10,180 nucleotides of DNA from an uncultured Erysipelotrichaceae bacterium. GTDB taxonomy: Bacteria; Bacillota_I; Bacilli_A; RF39; UBA660. The notes beneath the pieces are model-generated. The model did no database searches. It was not told the DNA's origin and saw only the letters and a list, made by a program, of their open reading frames with translations. The translations under genes were made by a program, and so were the position numbers. How positions within the stretch are numbered: position 1 is the first letter of the stretch; each line of letters begins with the position of its first letter. The stretch lies in the NCBI GenBank assembly GCA_902795725.1, contig CADBLY010000023.1:1-10180 (forward strand). Reading direction: 5' to 3'. Shown here piece by piece: positions 1 through 5,246 of this stretch.

Positions 1-3
1 TCT

Positions 4-43
4 AACCACACATCAACCACTTTTACCCTTCACTTATATTATA
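4..43 (-). promoter_or_regulatory. Possible promoter with GTGGTT repeats, leading off the left edge
   Basis: On the minus strand a perfect TATAAT (+38-43) is followed by an unusually G-rich stretch with GTGGTT at +15-20 and again at +4-9, 11 bases apart, and a related GTGAAG at +28-33. I see no good -35 box 16-18 bases upstream. G-rich GTGG repeats of about one helical turn near a promoter are known for MraZ, the regulator at the head of the division and cell wall (dcw) cluster. The gene itself lies outside the window, so this link is inference. Low confidence. Confidence 0.25.
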
Positions 44-132
44 CGAGAAAACTTTTCTATTTCCTTTTTTTTAAAGAGAATTTTTTTTAAATATTTGAAG
101 GTGTTTAAAATAATATAACAGTAATTAAAATA

Positions 133-169
133 TAGAAAAAATGTATCAATAGTTTTTCTAATAGAAAAA
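133..169 (-). terminator. A/T inverted repeats downstream of cotE, possible weak terminator
   Basis: TAGAAAAA occurs at 133-140 and 162-169, with its complement TTTTTCTA at 153-160 between them, so two alternative hairpins can form just after the cotE stop codon. The minus strand has T-rich runs on both sides. The stems have one G-C pair each and neither is followed by a clean hairpin-plus-U-tract arrangement. It is the best candidate for the end of the cotE transcript, but weak. Confidence 0.3.
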
Positions 170-176
170 AAGCATA

Positions 177-710
177 TTAATCAATATACTCTTCATTTAC
201 GCTATTATCAATATCTTTTTCAATTTTTTCATCTACTTCATCATTTATCTCATCCCATGGATCTTCATCGTCTTCGATAGCTATCTTCATTTTTGTTTCT
301 CCAACTATTTCTACTCCTAATTCCTTTTCAATATCAAAAGTTATCTTATTACCATCAATATTCACTCCTGAACAATTAGGTTGTTTTAATGGTCTTACTA
401 TAATATCTGTATCTCCACTTAAATCAGCACTTTCTCTTACTTTAACAGCAAATTGGTTATTATAATCTATTTTCTTACTAGCTACCATAGTTTTGGAATC
501 ATTATCATATGAATACCAGATATTTACATCATAACTGCCATTCACACCAATTTTATCTCCTGATTTATAACCTTTGAAATTATGATTTATGACCCAACAT
601 CCTAATATTGTTGTAGGTTTATTATTAACTTCTAAAAAGTAATTATCCTTAAAATACTTTTTACCTTTACCGACAATAGCTTTTGTAACAATCTCTTTAT
701 ATGATGCCAT
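177..710 (-). CDS. cotE: Outer spore coat protein CotE
   Basis: CotE is the morphogenetic protein that in Bacillus subtilis forms a ring around the forespore and is needed to assemble the outer spore coat. The 177-residue product follows the family along its length: an N-terminal YKEIVTKAIVGKG stretch, ILGCWVINH at residues 35-43, YDVNIWYSY at 60-68, QPNC at 110-113, EIVGETKM at 134-141, and an acidic D/E-rich tail from about 145 to the end. B. subtilis CotE is about 180 residues, so it looks complete. I chose the second of two adjacent ATG codons (710-708): it lies 7 bases after a GAGGAG site (+718-723) and gives the family-like start MASYKEI. An upstream in-frame ATG at 746 adds 12 unlike residues. 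The gene lies 69 bases after the small membrane protein gene and behind its probable terminator. Recognition is from memory of the family, with high confidence. Confidence 0.93.
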   Translation of the reverse strand: MASYKEIVTKAIVGKGKKYFKDNYFLEVNNKPTTILGCWVINHNFKGYKSGDKIGVNGSYDVNIWYSYDNDSKTMVASKKIDYNNQFAVKVRESADLSGDTDIIVRPLKQPNCSGVNIDGNKITFDIEKELGVEIVGETKMKIAIEDDEDPWDEINDEVDEKIEKDIDNSVNEEYID

Positions 711-760
711 CATATCACTCCTCAATCTAATATATGACAAAAACACATAAATTGTTCATA

Positions 761-788
761 AAGAAAAAAAGAAATATCACTATTTCTT
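761..788 (-). terminator. Rho-independent terminator of the small membrane protein gene
   Basis: On the minus strand AAGAAATA (+781-788) pairs with TATTTCTT (+769-776) around a GTGA loop, followed by a T-rich run through about +761. The 8-bp stem is nearly all A-T, so it would be a weak terminator. The stop codon of the upstream gene (780-782) lies inside the hairpin. It separates that gene from cotE, although readthrough is plausible. Confidence 0.55.
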
Positions 789-1082
789 CTTAATAAATGC
801 TCTAATTGTATAATATAAAAATATAGCCATAACAATTACATATACCCAAATAAGTAAATCAGTTACTACACCATCCGTATATTTATTTATTATACTAGGA
901 ATAGATTCCGGCATATACTTATTTAAATGATTAGTCACACCATCTATTTTAATATTTTTAATTAAATAATTAAATATTCTTAAAAATAAATCAACAATAG
1001 CTACACTATATACTCCCTTATCTAATCTTCTAAAATATACACATGCTATAACAATAAGTATAATAACTATAATTCCATCCAT
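780..1082 (-). CDS. Small two-helix membrane protein, function unknown
   Basis: I do not recognise this 100-residue protein. Residues 3-17 are a hydrophobic segment rich in I/V/L that follows MDG directly, and residues 75-93 form a second hydrophobic segment before the C-terminal RAFIKKK. The middle (about 18-73) is amphipathic and mixed in charge, with a PESIP motif. This predicts a membrane protein with two spanning segments and a roughly 55-residue domain between them. There is no cleavable signal peptide pattern. The start is supported by AGGAGA (minus strand, about +1091-1096) 8-9 bases upstream of the ATG. A possible promoter lies at 1106-1134 and a probable terminator overlaps its stop, so it may be a single-gene transcript. 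Its place beside cotE raises the possibility of a sporulation role, but nothing in the sequence shows that. Confidence 0.75.
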   Translation of the reverse strand: MDGIIVIILIVIACVYFRRLDKGVYSVAIVDLFLRIFNYLIKNIKIDGVTNHLNKYMPESIPSIINKYTDGVVTDLLIWVYVIVMAIFLYYTIRAFIKKK

Positions 1083-1105
1083 AATACATCTCTCCTACCA
1101 TTAAA

Positions 1106-1134
1106 ATAATATCATGATTTTAGAATAATAGCAA
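1106..1134 (-). promoter_or_regulatory. Possible vegetative promoter for the small membrane protein gene
   Basis: Minus strand TTGCTA (+1129-1134), a 17-base spacer, then TATTAT (+1106-1111). That is 4/6 and 5/6 matches to the housekeeping sigma consensus. Transcription would start near +1099, just before the ribosome binding site. In such AT-rich DNA chance matches are common, so confidence is moderate to low. Confidence 0.4.
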
Positions 1135-1208
1135 CAAAATATTTATAATTTATATACCCTTACATAAAAATATCTTCCTTTATGGTAAATATATATGTAA
1201 TTTTATCA

Positions 1209-1386
1209 TTAATATATTTTTAACATTATGTTTCTTCGATTAAGGGATAGATCCACAGAATAAGAAAGCTTTTGCTTTGCTTTAAGAGTCCAACTTTCCG
1301 TCTCTGATAGTGTGGTTAGTTCTTTTTGTTTAACACCCGGATATAGTCTGAATATATACGCTCCAGTTATTTTCAAAAAATACTAA
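1209..1386. ncRNA. Candidate structured non-coding RNA in the 341-base gap between rplT and the small membrane gene
   Basis: By hand count 1241-1370 is about 37% G+C, while 1151-1220 beside it is about 16%. No credible reading frame covers it. Its ends are complementary: TTA...TATTTTT at 1209-1221 can pair with AAAAATA-C-TAA at 1376-1386, closing the element. Inside, TATATACG (1353-1360) pairs with CGGATATA (1338-1345) with one mismatch around a 7-base loop. TAACAC (1331-1336) pairs with GTGGTTA (1312-1318) with one bulge. CCACA (1253-1257) can pair with TGTGG (1311-1315), which excludes the previous helix. AAAGC (1265-1269) pairs with GCTTT (1274-1278 or 1279-1283). I could not match it to tmRNA, SRP RNA, RNase P RNA, a T-box or a riboswitch I know. 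6S RNA (rod-like, similar length) is the main alternative, but I cannot confirm it. The strand is unresolved. The rest of the gap (1083-1208, 1387-1403) is plain AT-rich DNA. Confidence 0.42.
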
Positions 1387-1403
1387 ATTTATTCCTAGCA
1401 GGC

Positions 1404-1425
1404 AAAAAAAACAGGATACCCTGTT
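1404..1425 (-). terminator. Rho-independent terminator of infC-rpmI-rplT
   Basis: Minus strand AACAGG (+1420-1425) and CCTGTT (+1410-1415) form a perfect 6-bp stem with a four-base loop, followed by seven T (+1404-1410). The stem begins in the rplT stop codon, so gene end and terminator overlap. This is a convincing end of the operon. Confidence 0.85.
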
Positions 1426-1975
1426 ATTTTGTTAATGCACTTATTAATTCGGCTTTTTTCATAGTACTATAGCCAGCTATTTTTTTATTTGCAGCTTCTT
1501 TTTTTAATTCAGCTACAGTCATTTTACTATAATCTACTTTAGATTCTTTAGTTTCTTTTTTTACAGTTTCTTTCTTTTCAGTAGTTTTAGTAGTTTTTAC
1601 TTCTTCTTTTACTACTTTACCATTTAATCCTTTATTTGCAACATCTACTAAATGGGCGAATACTTTAGGATCACTAATAGCTATTTCACTTAACATTTTA
1701 CGGTTAATTGTTACATTAGCTTTATTTAATCCATTAATAAATTTTGAATAACTAATATTATTTAATCTACATGCTGCATTAATACGAGTAATCCATAATT
1801 TACGCATATCTCTCTTTCTTTGTCTTCTATCTCTATATGCATACTTTAAAGAGTGCATAACTTGTTCTTTAGCTGTTTTATATAATCTATGTTTGCTACC
1901 GAAATATCCTTTAGCTTGTTTTAAAACTTTTACTCTTCTATTCTTGTGAATATTTCCACCTTTAACTCTTGCCAT
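1424..1975 (-). CDS. rplT: Ribosomal protein bL20 with an extra C-terminal Rho_N-like domain
   Basis: bL20 binds 23S rRNA early in assembly of the large subunit. In low-GC Gram-positives it also represses its own operon through the leader RNA. Residues 1-117 are a full L20: MARVKGG start, [31 protein letters not shown], and RKMLSEIAI. The usual length is about 118, but this protein has 183 residues. Residues 118-148 are a Lys/Glu/Thr linker, and 149-183 resemble a Rho_N/SAP-type helical domain with [20 protein letters not shown] and a final SALTK. Such domains bind nucleic acid in other proteins, so an extra RNA or DNA contact is inferred. AGGAGG lies 7 bases before the ATG and 14 bases separate the gene from rpmI. 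The reading frame is open throughout, so the extension is not a frameshift artefact visible here. Confidence 0.96.
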   Translation of the reverse strand: MARVKGGNIHKNRRVKVLKQAKGYFGSKHRLYKTAKEQVMHSLKYAYRDRRQRKRDMRKLWITRINAACRLNNISYSKFINGLNKANVTINRKMLSEIAISDPKVFAHLVDVANKGLNGKVVKEEVKTTKTTEKKETVKKETKESKVDYSKMTVAELKKEAANKKIAGYSTMKKAELISALTK

Positions 1976-1989
1976 CTAAATTCCTCCTT

Positions 1990-2169
1990 CTAAAATTGTA
2001 CATTCTTTAATCTATTTGCATCACTTTTGCTTAAATATGATGCTTTTCTACCACTTCTATTTGAAGCAGCATTTTTCTTTCCAGTATTGTGTCTTGTACC
2101 TGGATGTCCTATTTTTCCGTTTTTCTTAACTACTTTACTAGTTCCTTTATGTGTTTTTAACTTTGGCAT
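1990..2169 (-). CDS. rpmI: Ribosomal protein bL35
   Basis: A 59-residue basic protein beginning MPKLKTHKGTSK, with the family's RHNTGKKNAASNRSGRK core and ending NRLKNVQF. bL35 is a small protein of the large ribosomal subunit, usually 62-66 residues, so this is a slightly short form. Translated by hand from ATG (2169-2167) to TAG (1992-1990). AGGAGG sits 6 bases before the ATG and overlaps the infC stop codon. It is 10 bases after infC and 14 before rplT, the canonical order for this operon, so the three are co-transcribed and probably translationally coupled. Confidence 0.95.
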   Translation of the reverse strand: MPKLKTHKGTSKVVKKNGKIGHPGTRHNTGKKNAASNRSGRKASYLSKSDANRLKNVQF

Positions 2170-2179
2170 ACTTTTCCTC

Positions 2180-2710
2180 CTATTTCTCTTTTTTTGGCAT
2201 AAGAATCATGGTCATGTTTCTACCATCTAACATTGGTTTCTTTTCAATATCAGCAATATCTTTTAAAGCATCAGCAAAACGAATTAACACATCACGTCCT
2301 AACTCCGTATGAGCCATTTCTCTTCCTCTAAAGCGAATTGATGCTTTTACCCTATGACCTTTTTCTAAATATTTACCTGCATTTTTAACACGGGTATTAA
2401 AGTCATGAATATCAATAGATACTGATAATCGATATTCTTTCATCTCTAAATTAGCCTCTCTTTGTTTTTTGATATTCTCTTTTGCTCGCTTTTTATTTTC
2501 ATATTTAAATTTATTATAATCCATTATTTTGCACACTGGTGGATTTCCTTTAGCATTAATTAACACTAAATCAAAGCCTGCATAACTTGCAAGTGTGAGA
2601 GCATCTTTTAAAGACTTTGTTCCTAACTTTTCTCCTTTAGGACCAATTACCATAACTTCTTTAGCTCGTATCTGTTCATTTATAAACAAATCTTTTTCTT
2701 TGTTTGCGAT
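2180..2710 (-). CDS. infC: Translation initiation factor IF-3, ATC start codon
   Basis: IF-3 binds the 30S subunit, keeps it apart from 50S and checks start codon-initiator tRNA pairing. From an ATC start the product has 176 residues, a normal length. The N-domain carries FINEQIRAKEVMVIG (9-23) and the family signature KIMDYNKFKY (61-70). The C-domain carries the VKASIRFRGREMAH stretch (121-134) and ends MILMPKKEK. The start is chosen from the ribosome binding site: GGAGGTG (+2717-2723) places ATC (2710-2708) 8 bases downstream of GGAGG and just before ANKEKDLFINEQ. The in-frame ATG at 2725 overlaps that site and the one at 2764 lies in the leader terminator, so neither is likely. Rare starts such as ATT or ATC are known for infC and let IF-3 limit its own translation. 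The order infC-rpmI-rplT is standard. Confidence 0.95.
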   Translation of the reverse strand: MANKEKDLFINEQIRAKEVMVIGPKGEKLGTKSLKDALTLASYAGFDLVLINAKGNPPVCKIMDYNKFKYENKKRAKENIKKQREANLEMKEYRLSVSIDIHDFNTRVKNAGKYLEKGHRVKASIRFRGREMAHTELGRDVLIRFADALKDIADIEKKPMLDGRNMTMILMPKKEK

Positions 2711-2716
2711 AACAAA

Positions 2717-2723
2717 CACCTCC
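2717..2723 (-). promoter_or_regulatory. Ribosome binding site that fixes the ATC start of infC
   Basis: Minus strand GGAGGTG matches the anti-Shine-Dalgarno sequence closely. Counting 8 bases past GGAGG leads to ATC at 2710-2708. The only upstream in-frame ATG that would give an IF-3-like N-terminus begins at 2725, with its G already inside this site, so it cannot be served by it. Confidence 0.8.
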
Positions 2724-2740
2724 ATATATCTTATACCATG

Positions 2741-2767
2741 AAAAAAGTAGATACGAATATCCACTTT
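2741..2767 (-). terminator. Leader terminator (attenuator) before infC
   Basis: Minus strand AAAGTGGATA (+2758-2767) pairs with TATCTAC (+2747-2753) and the first Ts of the run at +2741-2746, around a TTCG loop, with one G-U pair. It lies between the promoter and the ribosome binding site of infC, so it acts as an attenuator rather than a gene end. Confidence 0.75.
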
Positions 2768-2855
2768 AAAAACCCGAATACATTTGGCTTTTTACCTATT
2801 GCTTTTGCAATCAGGTGGATGTGGATACATCGCTTTCCTTTTTCATTTCGTTAAT

Positions 2856-2884
2856 ATTTTACTAATTATTTATATGTTTGTCAA
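2856..2884 (-). promoter_or_regulatory. Consensus housekeeping promoter of infC-rpmI-rplT
   Basis: Minus strand TTGACA (+2879-2884), a 17-base spacer, then TAAAAT (+2856-2861): 6/6 and 5/6 matches. The predicted start, near +2849, is about 140 bases before infC and puts the whole leader switch in the transcript. Confidence 0.85.
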
Positions 2885-2949
2885 CTTTTTTTATGAATTT
2901 TATATAAATTTTACCACAAATTGATGTAAAAATATAATAACTAGCATAT

Positions 2950-2975
2950 AAAAGCCGTACTAGTTAAGTACGACT
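2950..2975 (-). terminator. Rho-independent terminator after the DUF975-CmpB gene
   Basis: Minus strand AGTCGTACT (+2967-2975) pairs with AGTACGGCT (+2953-2961) over 9 bp with one G-U pair and a five-base loop, followed by a short TTTT run. It lies 8 bases after the stop codon and ends the ABC transporter operon before the infC promoter. Confidence 0.8.
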
Positions 2976-2983
2976 AAATCTAT

Positions 2984-4489
2984 TTATCCTTTTTCATCAT
3001 AATCAGTTATTCCTTTACCTGTATTTGGATGTGCGGATGAATATGCAAAATCTACTCCATAGAATAGTACCAATATAATACAAATAACTAAACTTGTTTT
3101 TACTTTTATTTTTGAATATAATTCGTTTAATACTGGTCCAATGAAATAGGTTACTGCCGAACCACCTAGTCCAAATACTAACAATCCTTCTAAACATATT
3201 CTTCCATTAATATTAAAGAAATAACCACTATAATCCCACCATTTAGTATGTTTAAATGTTTCTAGATACCATGATGTTGAGTATTCAATAATACCAGCTA
3301 ATATCATCGCACTTATAAAAAATAATATTGGTTTTTTTCTAAATGGTTTTAACAATATCAATATAAATATTGCACCAAATCCATAAATAGGAAGCCATGG
3401 ACCATACATCGTTCCACGATTAATAAACCTTCCATCTTTGATAATATGAAGTAATACTTCCCAACTCCATCCTACAAATGCAAATGTAAAGAACATTAAA
3501 ATATAATTTTTTATTCCATATTGAACATTATAATCTCTTTTTTTCTTTTTTTCTTTTTGTTTTATTGGAATAGTAAATTTATCCATTGGATATTCTTCAT
3601 TAACACATTCATCTATATCTAAATACTTATCATTTAATAGTTTAGCATCTGTTAAACTATTCTTTTTATCTTTTCTTATTTGCATATAAAGTTCTGCATA
3701 TACACACTCTTTATATCCTTCTAAGAAGAAGATATCTAACATTCCAAGTGAAATGATATTTAATAATTCCCATCCTATAAAACTTAGATCTAATTTAAAG
3801 GTTTGCCATTTTAGTCCTTTCATCATTTCTTTAGATAGTCTAAAGGCTTCTTTTCTTTTAATATTAGGGTTCTCAGCTAAAACATATGGCAACATTAAAT
3901 ATTGATAGTGTTTTATAATTCCACCAATAATAGTTAAATTCCACAACAATAGATATATGTCTTTAACTAAAATTATTAGTCCTAGATGAATAGTTCGACG
4001 AACTTTAAAAGGAAATATTAACTTTTTAATATCTGTATCATATCGTCTTTGTTCTAAAAAATAGCGTTTATACCCAATGGATAGAACATTTTGAACAAAT
4101 ACTCTAATTATGATTATTATTATTGATCCTATTAAAGATATAATAACAATATTAACACTTTCTTTAAGTAAAAATAAATTAAGTGAGTTTAAAAATCCAA
4201 AGACAGCTGAATTACTTTCTGTCATTTTATTGAAAAGTGGGGCGATTACGCCTGCACTTTTACCGTTTTTTGTTTGTTTACTTATATTGGTTACAACATC
4301 ATTTACCAGTTGAAAATTAGTTTTTGAGGTGATATTAGAATTGCTTTCAATTTTTGTATTATCTACAATTGTTGTAAAGTTATATCCGCCTTTAACTAAT
4401 AATCCGATAATAAAGACAATTAATATAGTTTTTAAATAATTTCTTTTATATACTTTTTTGGCACTCTTTTTTAATTGTTTACGATCCAT
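2984..4489 (-). CDS. Membrane protein, DUF975 domain fused to an ABC_trans_CmpB-type domain
   Basis: A 501-residue integral membrane protein with two parts. Residues 1-272 look like DUF975: basic start MDRKQLKKSAKKVYKRNY, a first membrane helix at 20-33, more at about 112-138 and 168-192, then the family-like AENPNIKRKEAFRLSKEMMKG and LDLSFIGWELL stretches. Residues 273-325 are a charged linker. Residues 326-483 match the CmpB-type 'putative ABC transporter permease' family: FAFVGWSWEVLLH, FINRGTMYGPWLPIYGFGA, IIEYSTSWYLE and LEGLLVFGLGG, with about five helices. Neither family has a firmly known biochemical role, and the permease label is a database name. AGGAG lies about 9 bases before the ATG. 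It is the last gene of the operon, 27 bases after the ABC-2 permease, so it may act with that transporter; this is inferred from position only. Confidence 0.8.
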   Translation of the reverse strand: MDRKQLKKSAKKVYKRNYLKTILIVFIIGLLVKGGYNFTTIVDNTKIESNSNITSKTNFQLVNDVVTNISKQTKNGKSAGVIAPLFNKMTESNSAVFGFLNSLNLFLLKESVNIVIISLIGSIIIIIIRVFVQNVLSIGYKRYFLEQRRYDTDIKKLIFPFKVRRTIHLGLIILVKDIYLLLWNLTIIGGIIKHYQYLMLPYVLAENPNIKRKEAFRLSKEMMKGLKWQTFKLDLSFIGWELLNIISLGMLDIFFLEGYKECVYAELYMQIRKDKKNSLTDAKLLNDKYLDIDECVNEEYPMDKFTIPIKQKEKKKKRDYNVQYGIKNYILMFFTFAFVGWSWEVLLHIIKDGRFINRGTMYGPWLPIYGFGAIFILILLKPFRKKPILFFISAMILAGIIEYSTSWYLETFKHTKWWDYSGYFFNINGRICLEGLLVFGLGGSAVTYFIGPVLNELYSKIKVKTSLVICIILVLFYGVDFAYSSAHPNTGKGITDYDEKG

Positions 4490-4516
4490 AATTACTACTC
4501 CTACTACTTATAAAAT

Positions 4517-5245
4517 CTATTTTATTTCTTTTTTATTTGACACACTTAGACCAACAATTATTGTAATAATTATATAAATTAGAGAAATTAAAATGGATAT
4601 TAAAGGTTTGTTATTTGTAACATTAGCAATCCAAAAATTTGATATAGAAAGATCTTGCTTAATCTTTAATATACTATCAGCGACTGTTAATCCGATAGGT
4701 ACAAAGAAATTAATTAAGATACATGCTACAAGTGAACCACTTGATTTAGCTATGATAGTAGATACTAATCCATATACAGATGCTAGACCAATTATTCCAA
4801 AGTAAAATGCAAATAATTTAATTATAACATTACTATTTAAACCAACTATCTTACCACCACCAATAATAGTAACGATATAGGCTAAAATAAAGCCAACTAT
4901 AAAGGTTATAGTGATACCTATATAAGAAGCTATAAATTTAGATATAAAGATGCGTTTCCTAGAAAAACCACGAGCAACAATGTTTTTCAAAGTGTCATTT
5001 GATATATCTAATGATAAGAATAGTGCTATAAAGATGGCTAATAACAAGTCAAATTGATCTGGTGTAAGCATCATTAATAGAGCTTTATTAGAAGTAATTG
5101 TTTCTGCTTTAGTATGAGTTATACTACTTATTAAGCTTGGAGCAAAAACAGATAATGAACTAAATGATAAAACAAATATCATACATATATAAAATGATTT
5201 TTGTTTAAATAAATTATATAATTGAAATTTTAATAAATTATTCAT
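4517..5245 (-). CDS. ABC-2 type transporter permease
   Basis: A 242-residue polytopic membrane protein with about six hydrophobic segments (residues near 15-40, 65-80, 103-133, 141-167, 171-193 and 210-236). It is typical of small ABC-2 permeases paired with BcrA-type ATPases in bacitracin or lantibiotic self-protection and related exporters. A basic loop SRKRIFISKF precedes the third segment. I chose ATG 5245-5243, one base after the ATPase stop codon and 5 bases after AGGTGA. A GTG at 5254 is in frame but is part of that ribosome binding site. The substrate cannot be told from sequence. The tight junction with the ATPase gene indicates one complex, presumably two permeases and two ATPases. 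Confidence 0.85.
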   Translation of the reverse strand: MNNLLKFQLYNLFKQKSFYICMIFVLSFSSLSVFAPSLISSITHTKAETITSNKALLMMLTPDQFDLLLAIFIALFLSLDISNDTLKNIVARGFSRKRIFISKFIASYIGITITFIVGFILAYIVTIIGGGKIVGLNSNVIIKLFAFYFGIIGLASVYGLVSTIIAKSSGSLVACILINFFVPIGLTVADSILKIKQDLSISNFWIANVTNNKPLISILISLIYIIITIIVGLSVSNKKEIK

Positions 5246-5246
5246 A

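Larger units (their letters stand above)
2711..2849 (-). promoter_or_regulatory. L20-type autoregulatory leader of infC-rpmI-rplT
   Basis: The leader begins about 7 bases after the -10 box and runs to the infC start. On the minus strand TATCCAC (+2821-2827) is perfectly complementary to GTGGATA (+2758-2764), the 5' arm of the terminator just before infC, so an antiterminator can compete with it. Between them, ATTGC-AAAA-GCAAT (+2797-2810) forms a hairpin extended by ACC/GGT. In Bacillus subtilis, L20 binding to this leader promotes premature termination. The position, operon and switch architecture agree with that known element. The pairings are seen; regulation by L20 is inferred from the family. 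Confidence 0.65.

Noticed and set aside
729..757. Sigma-E-like promoter before cotE: GAACAAT, 14 bases, CATATATT on the minus strand
   Set aside because: The boxes partly fit, but transcription would start near 722, inside the cotE ribosome binding site (718-723), which would spoil translation. Chance similarity in AT-rich DNA is more likely.
1228..1263. Eleven-codon plus-strand reading frame at the edge of the GC island
   Set aside because: It has no ribosome binding site and lies in the predicted stem region; too short to support as a peptide gene.
1209..1386. Assignment of the island to tmRNA, RNase P RNA, SRP RNA, T-box or c-di-GMP riboswitch
   Set aside because: The conserved cores of these families are not seen on either strand (no tRNA-like T-loop and CCA, no GAGGAAAGTCC, no GGAAGGAAGCAG-like loop, no GGGTGG-ACC T-box bulge).
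2027..2230. A plus-strand open frame of 67 codons opposite rpmI and the end of infC
   Set aside because: It is antisense to rpmI, which is fully recognisable, and its phenylalanine/leucine-rich translation is what the complement of lysine-rich ribosomal protein codons gives.
3015..3197. Minus-strand 60-codon frame inside the DUF975-CmpB gene
   Set aside because: It is an out-of-frame overlap within the conserved CmpB-type part of the larger gene, with no ribosome binding site.
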